Shown here: positions 53,333-63,953 of the stretch, piece by piece
Layout: each line of letters starts with the position of its first letter
How positions within the stretch are numbered: position 1 is the first letter of the stretch
NCBI GenBank assembly: GCA_032716605.1
Contig: CM064569.1
Span: forward strand, 9,544,180 to 9,608,179
Origin: Paralithodes platypus
Lineage: Eukaryota > Arthropoda > Malacostraca > Decapoda > Lithodidae
Reading direction: 5' to 3'
DNA: 64,000 nucleotides
Program-made: the position numbers and the translations under genes
The notes under the pieces: generated by a model
Seen by the model: only the letters and a program-made list of their open reading frames with translations
The model's database searches: none
What the model was told of the DNA's origin: nothing

Positions 53333-54302
53333 ATGGCTGGTCTTGACGAGATTGCTACCTCCTCTCATATTCTCCAGCTTTGTCTTGCTTTGCAAGAAAG
53401 GCTGGATAATGTGGAGAGAGAGGTGCAGTCTCTCAAAGACGAGAATTTAGCCTTAAAGCTAACTTTGGCTGACAAGAAAAGTGAAGATAGTGCAACTGCT
53501 GTTAGGGATCGTGATGCTCCCTGGACAGTTGTTCCAACAAGTGCAACAACCTGCACATTTCTACGGCAGCCAGTTGCCCTCAGCAACAAGTTCATCACCT
53601 TAGATGACGAATGTGATGGTGAGGCTGCGAGTGCTTCCTTCGGCGAGGAAACCAGGAGAACGGTAAGTAAGTTGCCTCCAAACACAAGGAATGCTGTGAC
53701 TGCTGCCCCCCTCCCCCCCCCCCCCAGGAGTACCTTCAACTGCTGCCCCAGGAGTTCATGCCGCTGCCGCAGCTGCTACTAAGTCATCGACAAGGAGAGG
53801 CAAGTCCTTCTCAATTGTTGGGGACTCCATGGTCAGACACTTAGGTAGGTCCACCTGTACTGATATTAGGAAGCTTGTCTGTCTGCCTGGTGCCGGGGTT
53901 GGGAAGGTGTTAGAGGAAATTGATTACATCATGAAAGATATTGGAGATAGCCCCATTATCTGTCTCAGTACAGGGAGCAATGATGTTGGTAAAGGTAGGA
54001 CGGAAGTACTGCTTCGGCAGTACAGGGAGGTGTTAGATAAAGTTAGGAGGAAGGGAGGCATACCTGTAGTACACAGTATCTTGCCACAGAGAGGGGTCAG
54101 CAAGGAATGGTCATCTAGGGCAATTGGTATCAATTGTCGGCTGGAAAAATACTGCAATGCAAATGCAATACCATTCCTTGATAACTGGACCCGTTTCTAT
54201 GGTAAAAATCAGTTGTACGCACAGGACGGGGTTCATCTTCCTTGGCTAGGGGTGGCAAATTTAGCTAGGTCAATAGATAGGATTGTCACGGGGTTTCGCT
54301 GA
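53333..54302 (+). pseudogene. CR1-A ORF1 with esterase domain, one frameshift
   Basis: MAGLDEIATSSHILQLCLALQERLDNVEREVQSLKDENLALKL (coiled coil, 53333-53782) then, after the C run at 53711-53726, FSIVGDSMVRHLGRSTCTD, CLPGAGVGKVLEEIDYIM, STGSNDVGKGRTEVLL and FLDNWTRFYGKNQLYAQDGVHLPWLG (53829-54302 and codons just before it). Ser in GDS, Asn in GSND and Asp/His in DGVH are all kept. The frame change lies in or near the homopolymer of C, so it may be a sequencing-length error rather than a true lesion. Confidence 0.88.
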
Positions 54303-54319
54303 AAATAAAGCCTGAGAAT

Positions 54320-57301
54320 ATGAGTAAGAATAATTGTCTAGATAGGGTAAATTGCCGTACTGGTACATCAGATAGAAATAGAAAATTTCAGTCACAGGAT
54401 TTTAATTGTACTGCTAGTAGAAATATTGAAGGTGTAGCAGAAGATGGGAGTTCAGTTAGAAATAAAGGTAAATCCGATACCAGTAAAATAAATTCATTGC
54501 GATTATATTATACAAACTGTAGGAGTTTATGTAACAAAATGGATGAACTTAGAGCACTTGTTAGCAACGAAAATATAGACATTATAGCACTGACTGAAAC
54601 ATGGATTAATACAGAATCAAGACATTTGTTAACATAATTCCATATACCAGGATATAGTTTGTTTAAACGCGACCGAACAAGTAGGAGGGGCGGCGGAATA
54701 GCAGTGTTTGTCAGGAGTTCTTTAAAAAGCTGTATTAAATCAGGTATTAGACTAAATACTGATAACGAAAGTGTTTGGGTAGAGGTTAGCGAAGGTAGTG
54801 AGACCATAATTATTGGAGTTATTTATAGACCACCAAATATGAGTAGAAACGAAGGTACAGCTTTATGGCAGGAAGTGAAAATAGCATCAAGGTTTAGCAA
54901 TGTGTGTATTATGGGGGATTTTAATTTTCCGAATATTGATTGGCAGCATCAAATCGGCGACTCAGATTCAAAAGAGTTTATTGAGGCGGTACAGGATATT
55001 TTTGTTTTTCAATTCATAGACTCGCCTACTAGAGGTAATAATATCCTCGATTTAGTTGTCAGTAATAATGAACAAATGATAAATAATGTAGAGATAGGAG
55101 ACCAACTAGGAAATAGTGATCAATTTTTGTTTTTTTTAACATACAATGGACAGGAAAGGCTAAAGAGAATACGACACTTATCCCAGATTTCAGAAAAGCC
55201 AATTATGGTGGATTAAGAAGAGCCTTAAGAGTCGATCTTATGGTTAAACTATTAAATGGACCCAGGTGCGCTAATGAACATACTCTCTCTCAGATACCTG
55301 TCTTAACTCAGGATAATTTGACAGCTACATATAATCATTTTATTTCTTCACTCCACAATGCGCAAAATAAATATATCCCCAAAAGAAAATTTAGATCAAC
55401 ACAGAACCAACCCAAATGGATGAATAATAGACTATTAGACCTTCTAGGAGAAAAGAGAGGAATATATAGAAAAATTAAGTAAGGCGAAATTCACCAACTT
55501 GCTTACTATCAGAATCTATCAAGAGAGGTTAGAAAAGGTATAAGGACAGACAAAAGAAATTATGAAATCAGGATAGCCAATGACTCAAAAAATAACCCTA
55601 AGGCTTTTTACCAGCTATATAAATCTAAAGTTAGAGATAAAATAGGCCCCCTTAAAAATTCGATAGGAGAAATGTGCAGTACATTAAATAGTCAGTGTCT
55701 ATCCATTTTCACTAATTTAAATTTGGCACAGATTCCAGAAGTCCGTAAGGTATATAGCGATATATTATAGAAAATAGGTTAAGTACAGTTTCTATCAGTA
55801 AACATGATGTGCTTAAGGAAATTGACAGACTGAAACCTCAGAAATCGCCTGGTCCCGATGAGGTATATGCTAGAGTATTAAAAGAATGCAGAGATGAGTT
55901 AAGTTACCCATTAACATTTTTTTTTAACAATTCATTAGAAACAGATATAGTTCCAGAAGCTTGGAAGCTTGCAAATGTAGTTCCGATTTTCAAAAAAGGT
56001 GATAAATCAATAGCATCCAATTACCGTCCCATTAGTCTCACTTCAATCATAGGAAAGCTACTAGAGTCAACTATTGCTAGGAAAATGAGAAACCACTTAG
56101 AAACATTTAACTTAATAAATTCTGCTCAGCATGGATTCACCCAGGGACGTTCATGCCTTACTAATTTGCTTAGTTTTTTCTCAGAGGTATATGAAGCAGT
56201 AGATAATGACAAGTCATATGATATTATATATTTAGATTTCAGTAAAGCTTTCGACAGAGTCCCTCATGAGAGATTGATGAGAAAGGTTGAGGCACATGGA
56301 ATAGGTGGGGCGTTGTTAGGATGGATTAGGTCATGGCTACTTGGTAGGAAGCAGAGAGTCAGCATAAATGGTACCAAGTCAGAATGGGGATCAGTCAAGA
56401 GTGGTGTCCCCAGGGATCTGTATTAGGTCCTCTGTTGTTTATTATATACATAAATGATCTTGATTTATGTATAACTAGTAGGATAAGTAAATTTGCAGAC
56501 GATACCAAAATGGGGAGAAAAATTTATTCAGTTAGAGATATAGAGTGTCTGCAAAGGGATCTAGATAACTTACACGAATGGTCAGTAAAATGGCAGATGA
56601 AGTTTAACATTGACAAATGCAAGGTATTAAAGATAGGGAAGATGCATACAAATTTTAAATATAAACTAGCTAATATAGAATTAGGGAACTCAGACTGTGA
56701 GAAAGATCTAGGTGTGTTTGTTAGCAATGATTTGAAGCCTAGAAAACAATGTATAAGCGTTCGTAACAAGGCAAACAGGATTCTCGGGTTAATATCTAGG
56801 AGTGTGAGTAACAGAACTGCTGATGTTATCTTAAAACTTTACTTGTCATTAGTGAGACCCCATATGGATTATGCTGTTCAATTTTGGTGGCCTTATTACA
56901 GAATGGACATAGATTCATTGGAGAGAGTACAACGTAGAATGAAAAAAATGATCCATAATATTAGAAATCTTCCGTATGAAGAAAGGTTGAAGAAATTAGG
57001 CTTACATTCGTTAGAGATACGCAGAGTTAGAGGTGACATGATAGAGGTATTCAAGTGGGTTAGTGGAATTAATAAAGGAGACATGAAAAATGTACTGAAG
57101 CTCAGTGATAGCGAAATAACTCGTACAAATGGTTTCAAATTAGATAAATTTCGTTTCAGAAAAGATATAGGCAAATATTGGTTTGGTAACAGAGTTGTAG
57201 AGGGGTGGAATAGGCTACCAAGTGATATAGTGGGATCAAGATCGATAGGCAGCTTTAAGATAAAATTAGATAGGCATATGGACGAGAGGGGTTGGGTGTG
57301 A
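54320..57301 (+). pseudogene. CR1-A ORF2 (endonuclease-RT), several lesions
   Basis: Open pieces are 54320-54637 (YYTNCRSLCNKMDELRALVSNENIDIIALTETWINTE), 54659-55216 (GGGIAVFVRS, IYRPPN, IMGDFNFPNIDW), 55240-55482 (linker), 55809-56426 (RT start to SGVP) and 56384-57301 ([26 protein letters not shown], to DERGWV). Breaks: a TAA near 54635 where sisters read CAG/GAA, a shift near 55120 after GNSDQ, a TAA near 55481, loss in 55670, and one C missing from GTCCCCCAG near 56410. The last 305 codons are uninterrupted. Confidence 0.9.
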
Positions 57302-57510
57302 GGGGGATCAACCAGGTTTGGGCCAATCGGCGCTCAGCAGACCCCCGTAATCTTGTGTTAATCTCTGACCGTTTTGGTGGGGTCAATACTCAAGGTATTA
57401 GTGAGATTGGTCTATAATTGGGCGATGTAATTGGGGTTGGGTGTGACAGGGATCTACCTTGTATGGGCCGATTGGCTTTTTGCAGACTCCCATTTTCTTA
57501 TGTGTTTATA

Positions 57511-57834
57511 ATATTTTCTCAAGTAGGAAGGTAAGCCTAGTTGTAATATTTTGAATTTGAGTCCCTCATGCCACACCTTATCAAATGCCTTAGACACGTC
57601 ACGTAGAACTATTGAGCATTGGTCACGGCGACTCTTAGCATGGGCTAATATTTCAGAAGTAACCAAAAGTGCTGTGCCTGTGCCTCGGTGTTCCCGGAAC
57701 CCATGCTGCGAGCTTGGTAGTAAATTGTTATGGTTGAGATGTGATTTTAGCCTTGTATTGATGATTTTTTCTAATAATTTTCCGGGTACTTCTAGTAAGG
57801 TGATTGGTCTATAGTTTCTTGGGTTACATAAGAA
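57511..57834 (-). mobile_element. Jockey-like non-LTR element, fragment 2 of 3 (RT middle)
   Basis: The minus strand reads NPRNYRPITLLEVPGKLLEKIINTRLKSHLNHNNLLPSSQHGFREHRGTGTALLVTSEILAHAKSRRDQCSIVLRDVSKAFDKVWHEGLKFKILQLGLPSYLRK. DVSKAFDKVWHEG holds the first catalytic Asp. Both ends are cut by other elements. Confidence 0.88.
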
Positions 57835-57845
57835 CATTATTATTA
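57835..57845 (-). mobile_element. CR1 octamer tail remnant, left of family C insertion
   Basis: ACATAAGAAC before the (ATT)n tract equals one octamer unit and is continued at 60043 on the other side of family C. Confidence 0.6.
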
Positions 57846-60042
57846 TTATTATTATATGAGATGCCGAAGTCTCCAACCAGGGTGCAGAAACACCATCAAT
57901 ATCAATCCACACAAAACACCCGGAGGCACTGGAGAGAGACTATGGCAACTTAGGAAAAAATAAAAACATACACTGTATACTGTACTGTACATATACACAT
58001 ATTAAACACAGATAACATATTATGCAGTGGAGGATATCAAGCTTAAATATAATACAATAAAATAGAATAAAATAAGTTTAAAAATTAGAATTAATGCTGC
58101 AAAAAAGCATTAACTCTAGACTTAAAAATGGAGATATTAGCTGAATTGACTAGCTCATTTGGCAACTTATTCCACAAGTCAACCATGGCCGGCACAAAAC
58201 ACCGTGAAAACTGTGTAGTAGAAAAATTAACACGGCTCATGGCAAGATAATTAAGATTGCTTGTGAATCTAGTTGCACGAGCCCGGACATAGGGCCCAGG
58301 CAGAACCCCATGTAAGGGATGCTGAGGGTTGTTAAAAACTTTAAATAAAAGACTAAGGGCACCAACTTTACGTCGATGACACAGATCAAGAGACAAATTA
58401 GGTAGAATAAAACTGAGGGAATTTAGAGACCTATCAAGCAACTTGAGATGGCAGTCAGCTGCTGACAACCAGACAGGTGAGCAGTACTCGAAATGTGGCA
58501 AAATAAAAGCATAAAAAGACTTGATAACTGTGGCGTCACAAGCAAATGTTTTATAAACCTTGCGAAGCAGACCAATTTTTTGGGAAATGGAAGAGGAGAA
58601 AGAACGAATATGCTTTTCAAAAGTAAGTTTGGGATCAAGAGTAACTCCTAACAAACGCAGAGTATCCACATTCTCAATTTGCTCGCCAGAAACTTGTAGA
58701 TAAGGATGGGGAGGATCCAAGGTGCGAGATCTGCTGATGATAATGGAGTGTGTTTTACTAGCATTAAGTTTCATGCCCCAAAGTTCACACCATGATGTAA
58801 TTTTGGCTAAATCCCTATTCAGAGCAGTAGCAATTACGTGTCGATCTATTGGTGATGCAATTGACGCATATAAAGTTGTATCATCAGCATAGGAGATTAG
58901 TTTATTTTCAAGCTCGGAACACAGGTCAGCAGTAAAAATAATAAAAAGCAAAGGCCCAAGGACACTGCCTTGTGGAACACCAGAAACAACAGTAACAGAA
59001 GGGGAATGACACCCATCAATGACCACAGACTGAGATCTTTTCGTCAAAAAATCTTCAAAGATCCTTAAAAAATTGCCACCAATATCAACGAGCTGTAACT
59101 TAAACAGAAGTGCTTTATGGTTGACTAAATCAAAAGCAGAACTAAAGTCAATAGCCACGACGCGAGACTCATGTCCCTGGTCCAATGAAGATTGCAAGTC
59201 ATGGGTGAGTGTCAGAAGTGCATCACATGTACCCAGTCCCATACGAAAACCCAACTGTGAGTTTGGTATCAAATTATGACTATTACAATAAGAGGAAAGG
59301 CGTCTGGACAAAAGCCTCTCATAGAGCTTGGATAGGATAGGTGCAATGGAGATAGGGCGATAGTCATTAGGAGATGATGAGGCAGTATTTCCCTTTGGAA
59401 TAGGAGTGATAATAGCCTTACGCCAGCAAAGAGGAAAACTACCTGATTTCAAAAGCAACCTAAACACCACTGCCAATTTAGGTGCCAAGACCACTGCAAC
59501 CTTTTTAAAAAAGAGAGGGAAAAACCCATCCGGGTCTGTGCCACCATAGGTATCAAGATCCAGCAAGTACCTTTTCAGTTCAGCTGATTTGAATGCCATT
59601 GAATTGAGGTTGGGTCTAGGGAAACATGTCAATGGCAAAGACAATTCCTGATTACTCTGCTTATTAATAAAAATGTTAGATAGAGTATTGGCCTTCGATA
59701 ATGGATAAAAAGAGATGGAGCCATCAGAATCACAAAGAGGAGGCATGGAGGAATCTATTCCAAATAAAGAGGATTTCAAAGCGGACCACCATTTATGAGG
59801 CTGTGTAGCTCCTGCCAGATCATCCTGAAGATGGGAGTTATAATCCCTCTCAGCACCATCATATACTCTCTGCGCAGCTGCCCTTTTAAAAACATAATTT
59901 TCCCAATGCAAGGGGGTTTGATTACGCCTCCATGGACGATATGCAGCCTGTTTGTCATCAAATGCACGCTTGCAGTCATCATTAAACCATGCTTTATCCC
60001 TGATACGAGACTTAATTGTCTTTGATGGTACTCTTTTGCGAA
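57846..60042 (-). mobile_element. Family C non-LTR retrotransposon, 5' truncated
   Basis: The 3' end is a 3'UTR of about 240 bp and an (AAT/ATA)n tract at 57846-57860. The coding part is one uninterrupted frame. The 5' end is cut in the linker before RT at 60042. It lies in the octamer tract of a CR1-A 3' end. The clade is not certain; microsatellite-type tails occur in RTE-like and CR1-like groups. Confidence 0.88.
58091..60042 (-). CDS. Family C reverse transcriptase, about 650 codons, no lesion
   Basis: The element-derived frame begins FLRKRVPSKTIKSRIRDKAWFNDDCKRAFDDKQAAYRPWRRNQTPLHWENY (linker) and covers TDPDGFFPLFFKKVAVVLAPKL, SFPLCWRKAIITPIPKGN, NDYRPISIAPILSKLYERLLSRRL, SQLGFRMGLGTCDALLTL, VAIDFSSAFDLVNHKALL (first Asp), [34 protein letters not shown] (YADD) and LGVTLDPKLTFEKHIRS, plus a C-terminal domain ending WNKLPNELVNSANISIFKSRVNAFLQH. 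The frame opens further upstream to 60106 only because it reads into the CR1-A 3'UTR. The endonuclease is missing, so it could not move on its own. Lack of stops over 650 codons marks a young copy. Confidence 0.9.
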
Positions 60043-60137
60043 GGAACATAAGAACATAAGAACATAAGAAAATGGGAGTCTGCAAAAAGCCGATCGGCCC
60101 ACACAAGGCAGATCCCTGTCACACCCAACCCCAATTA
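60043..60137 (-). mobile_element. CR1-A 3'-end fragment
   Basis: AACATAAG octamers (four units), GGGAGTCTGCAAAAAGCC, GGCAGATCCCTGTCACACCC, truncated at CCCCAATTACAT. Confidence 0.85.
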
Positions 60138-60338
60138 CATAACAACATAAGGTCATAAGATCGCGGGAAACTGCATATGGCCATGCGGCCCACATGAAGC
60201 AGCTCCCATTCACACCCAGCCCATATCACCCATATGGGAATCCAACTTATGCTTAAAGCTTTCAACTGTTTCTGAGCTAATTAATGTTCTGGGCAGTGCA
60301 TTCCAAATGTTAACAACTCTATTTCTCTATTTGAAAAG
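60138..60338 (-). mobile_element. CR1-B 3' end
   Basis: The minus strand encodes RNRVVNIWNALPRTLISSETVESFKHKLDSHMGDMGWV followed by a TGA, clearly homologous to the CR1-A end (GNRVVDGWNRLPS..GSFKIKLDKHMDEKGWV), then a different 3'UTR with TGCATATGGCCATGCGGCC and ACAACATAAGGTCATAAG. This is another CR1 family. Confidence 0.82.
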
Positions 60339-61321
60339 TGATTTAGATCCCTTTGGTATTAGGTTAATAATACCCTTTTTCCACTTGTCTGGAAAATAGC
60401 CTAGGCATAGTGAATCATTAAGTATCTCAACAAATTGCTTTTGGGCTCTTTCGGGGATATTTAGTAGAATAAGTTTATTTATATTACTATATCCCGGGGT
60501 GTAATTTTTCAGTTTGTGTATCAGGTGTTTAACTTCTTCTATTGTCGCGTTTCTTGTCGTTTGGCTGGTATTGTCGAATCTGGTGTGGTCTATATGGGTG
60601 AAAGGTATGATTCTTTCTAAATTCCTATTTAGGTATGTATGCACCTCCTCCTCCTTTTCATCATCAAAGTCTAGGTTCTCCTCTTCCGAGATTTTGAAAA
60701 AATCCCTCCATATGTTCCTGAAGATTTCCTCTTTTTTCTTGCTGTAGTAAATTTTGTTATTATCACTGTCTAGAATATATGGGGGGGGGGGGATGTATTT
60801 GCCGTCCCTTTCATTGTCTTAATTTTCTGCCAAAAAAGATAAAAAAACAAAAATTGCATTATCAATTAGGTATTGGACATTAGTTTCCCAGTTTTTGCTA
60901 CTGCTGTCTCGGCATTCATTAACCAGTTGTTGTTTTAGCCTTCTATATTGGTTATAGTCTACACAGGTCCAACTGTTTCTAATGCTATTGTAGTAAATTA
61001 CGTTGAAGCGAGCTTGGATATTTCTAATTTTGTTATTTATGATAGGTTTTGATATGGTCTTTTTCGATCCCATTGGGATTGCCCCCTGTATACCCTTTAG
61101 AACTGCTTCATACCAGTCATTTATTTTTTGGTCCACAATCTCCATTCCCTCATAACCACTCCAGTCATAATCGTTCTGGATTTCGGAGTTGACTATTTCT
61201 CTGAAGAGGTCCCAGTTTGCTTTATTGAATAATAGTCTTTCTACTGTGGGTTCAAGGATTGCTTTCGAAGTTATTGTAAGGAGCACCGGAAGGTGATCTG
61301 AAGATGTCAAGGACCTTGAGT
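60339..61321 (-). mobile_element. Jockey-like non-LTR element, fragment 1 of 3 (EN end, linker, RT start)
   Basis: The minus strand gives RSLTSSDHLPVLLTITSKAILEPTVERLLFNKANWDLFREIVNSEIQ (end of endonuclease, SDHLP), a linker KPIINNKIRNIQARFNVIYYNSIRNSW, a break near 60790-60840 (TAA and a G run), then NATIEEVKHLIHKLKNYTPGYSNINKLILLNIPERAQKQ and CLGYFPDKWKKGIINLIPKGSKS (RT start). The next expected motif, NPRNYRPITLLE, is at 57834, so the protein is one, split. Confidence 0.85.
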
Positions 61322-61470
61322 AAACTGGCTGTAAATATCTACACCTATTTCCTGGTGGACTCTTCCCAAAATATAGAAATGTCAGCCCGATTACTTTCAT
61401 TAATTTTGAGTTATAAGACGTTAAGAGGTTCAGATTAGTGTCAAGTTCGGTGGCGCTACCTATAGTTTTG
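61322..61470. mobile_element. CTATAG-family MITE, right half
   Basis: GGCTGTAAATATCTACACC..GACTCTTCCCAAAATA..TTTTGAGTTATAAG..GTCAAGTTCGGTGGCGCTACCTATAG matches the right part of the MITE at 12780-12940 in plan. Its terminal 60 bp are the inverse of 52352-52417. Confidence 0.7.
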
Positions 61471-61745
61471 TTCTATAAATCTGTGGCTATGGAAACCCAC
61501 AAATATGTAAATTAGTTCCTATATATTATTTTAAGAACATAAGAACATAAGAATATGGGAGTCTGCAGAAAGCCGATTGGCCTAAGCAAGGCAGATCCCT
61601 GTCCCACACAACCCCAATTACAAAGCCCAATTATAGGCTCAACACTCTAATACCCTGAGGATCATCTTACCAAACCGGTTAGAGATTAACGCAGGATTAC
61701 GGGGGTCTGCAGAGCGCTGATTGGCCCAACCCGGCTGATCCCCCT

Positions 61746-63374
61746 TCACACCCAACCCTTCTCGTCCATATGCTTATCCAATTTTTTCTTAAAGCTCCCT
61801 ATCGTTCTTGATCCCACTATATCACTTGGTAGCCTATTCCACCCATCTACAACTCTGTTACCAAACCAATATTTGCCTATATCTTTTCTGAAACGAAATT
61901 TATCTAATTTGAAACCATTGGTACGAGTTCTTTCGCTATCACTGAGCTTTAGTACATTTGTCATGTCCCCTTTGTTAATCCCACTAACCCACTTGAACAC
62001 CTCTATCATATCCCCTCTAACTCTGCGTCTCTCTAACGAATGTAAACCTAATTTCTTCAACCTTTCTTCATACGGAAAATTTCTAATATTATGGATCATT
62101 TTTGTCATTCTACGCTGAATTCTCTCCAATGAATCTATGTCCATTCTGTAATAAGGACACCAAAATTGGACAGCATAATCCATATGGGGTCTCACTAATG
62201 ACAAGTAAAGTTTTAAGATAACATCAGCAGTTCTGTTACTCACACTCCTAGAGATGAACCCGAGAATCCTGTTTGCCTTATTACGAACGCTTATACACTG
62301 TTTTCTAGGCTTCAAATCATTGCTAACAAACACACCTAGATCTTTCTCGCAGTCTGAATTTTCTAATTCTAAATTAGCTAGTTTATATTTAACATTTGTT
62401 TGCATCTTCCCTATCTTTAATACCTTGCATTTGTCAATGTTAAACTTCATCTGCCAATTTACTGACCATTCATGGAAGGTATCTAGATCCCTTTGGAGGC
62501 ACTCTATATCGCTATCTGAATCAATTGATCTCCCCATTTTAGTATCGTCTGCGAATTTACTTATCCTACTAGTTATACCTAAATCTAGGTCATTTATGTA
62601 TATAAGAAACAACAGGGGACCTAATACCGATCCCTGGGGGACACCACTTTTGACTGCTCCCCACTCTGACTTGGTACCATTTATGCTGACTCTCTGTTTC
62701 CTACCAATTAGCCATGACCTAATCCATCCCAACAACGACCCTCCTATTCCATGTGCCTCAACCTTTCTCATCAATCTCTCATGAGGGACTCTGTCGAAAG
62801 CTTTACTGAAATCTGAATATATAATATCATATGACTTGTCACTATCTACTGCTTCATATACCTCTGAGAAAAAGCAAAGCAAATTAGTAAGGCACGAACG
62901 TCCCTGAGTGAATCCATGCTGAGAAGAATTTATTAAGTTACATTTTACTAAGTGGTTTCTAATTTTCCTAGCAATAATAGACTCTAGCAACTTTCCTATG
63001 ATTGATGTGAGACTAATGGGACGGTCATTGGATGCTATCGATTTATCACCTTTTTTGAAGATCGGAACTACATTTGCAAGCTTCCAAGCTTCTGGAACTA
63101 AACCTGTTTCTAATGACTTGTTAAATATAAATGCTAATGGACTACTTAACTCATCTCTGCATTCTTTTAATACTCTAGCATATACCTCGTCAGGACCAGG
63201 CGATTTTTGAGGTTTCAGTCTGTCAATTTCCTTAAGCACATCATTTCTACTTATACTAACTGTACTTAACATATTTTCTATACTATCACTATATACCATA
63301 TTGACTTCTGGAAACTGTGCCAAATTTTCATTAGTGAAAACGGAAAGAAACTGACTATTTAATGTACTGCACAT
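61746..63374 (-). CDS. CR1-A ORF2, RT and C-terminal region, 542 codons open
   Basis: From MCSTLNSQFLSVFTNENLAQ, through DRLKPQKSPGPDEVYARVLKE (RT start, about 52-71), PEAWKLANVVPIFKKGDKS, RPISLTSIIGKLLESIIARK, SQHGFTQGRS, YSDFSKAFDRVPHE (D188), [21 protein letters not shown] (243-263), [11 protein letters not shown] (FADD 274-277), [14 protein letters not shown], and a C-terminal region with RPHMDYAVQFWCPYYRMDIDSLERIQRRMTKMIHNIRN and ending KHMDEKGWV. The true frame extends upstream to the stop near 63585; the Met at 63374 is internal. It would copy element RNA onto nicked DNA. Odd change: YSDFSKAF where sisters have YLDFSKAF. Confidence 0.92.
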   Translation of the reverse strand: MCSTLNSQFLSVFTNENLAQFPEVNMVYSDSIENMLSTVSISRNDVLKEIDRLKPQKSPGPDEVYARVLKECRDELSSPLAFIFNKSLETGLVPEAWKLANVVPIFKKGDKSIASNDRPISLTSIIGKLLESIIARKIRNHLVKCNLINSSQHGFTQGRSCLTNLLCFFSEVYEAVDSDKSYDIIYSDFSKAFDRVPHERLMRKVEAHGIGGSLLGWIRSWLIGRKQRVSINGTKSEWGAVKSGVPQGSVLGPLLFLIYINDLDLGITSRISKFADDTKMGRSIDSDSDIECLQRDLDTFHEWSVNWQMKFNIDKCKVLKIGKMQTNVKYKLANLELENSDCEKDLGVFVSNDLKPRKQCISVRNKANRILGFISRSVSNRTADVILKLYLSLVRPHMDYAVQFWCPYYRMDIDSLERIQRRMTKMIHNIRNFPYEERLKKLGLHSLERRRVRGDMIEVFKWVSGINKGDMTNVLKLSDSERTRTNGFKLDKFRFRKDIGKYWFGNRVVDGWNRLPSDIVGSRTIGSFKKKLDKHMDEKGWV

Positions 63375-63584
63375 TTCTAAATCATTTTCTGTTATTTCTC
63401 CTATTGAAGTTTTTAGGGGGCCTATTACATCTCTAACTTTAGATTTATATAGTTGGTAAAAAGCTTTAGGGTTATTTTTTGAGTCGCTGGCTATCCTTAT
63501 TTCATAATTTCTTTTTGCTTTCCTGATTTCCTTTTTGACCTGTCTTGATAGAGTCTGATAGTATATATGTAAATGATTTTCACC

Positions 63585-63953
63585 TTACTTTATTTTTCGA
63601 TATATTCCTTTCTTTTTTCCTATAAGATCTATTAGCTTATTAGTCATCCATTTTGGTTGGTTCTGCGTCGATCTAAATCTTCTTTTAGGGATATATTTTT
63701 TTTGAGCATTGTGGAGTGAAGCAATAAACTGGTTATATGTAGGTGGCAAGTTTAACTCTGGCATATCCTGACTTAATCGCTTAACAATAGGGTCCACCCT
63801 TAAGTCTCTTCTTAGCCCACCATAATCGGCTTTTCTGAAATCTGGGATAAGTGTCGTATTCTCTTTAGCATTCCCTGTCCATTGTATATTAAAATAAATA
63901 GATTTATGATCGCTATTTCCTAGGTGGTCACCAATCTCTACATTATTTATCAT
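63585..63953 (-). pseudogene. CR1-A ORF2, endonuclease end and linker
   Basis: MINNVEIGDHLGNSDHKSIYFNIQWTGNAKENTTLIPDFRKADYGGLRRDLRVDPIVKRLSQDMPEL..QKKYIPKRRFRSTQNQPKWMTNKLIDLIGKKKGIYRKIK then a stop. It is in the same frame as the 542-codon ORF, so only this stop separates them. Confidence 0.9.

Larger units (their letters stand above)
53237..57508 (+). mobile_element. Full-length CR1-A copy inserted in the Jockey-like element
   Basis: 5'UTR from 53237, ORF1 53333-54302, ORF2 from about 54320 to 57301, 3'UTR, and a short degenerate tail (TTCTTATGTGTTTATA). Total about 4.27 kb. Both sides are pieces of one Jockey-like ORF in the opposite orientation. It differs from the other full copies by many substitutions, so it is an older or different subfamily. 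Confidence 0.92.
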
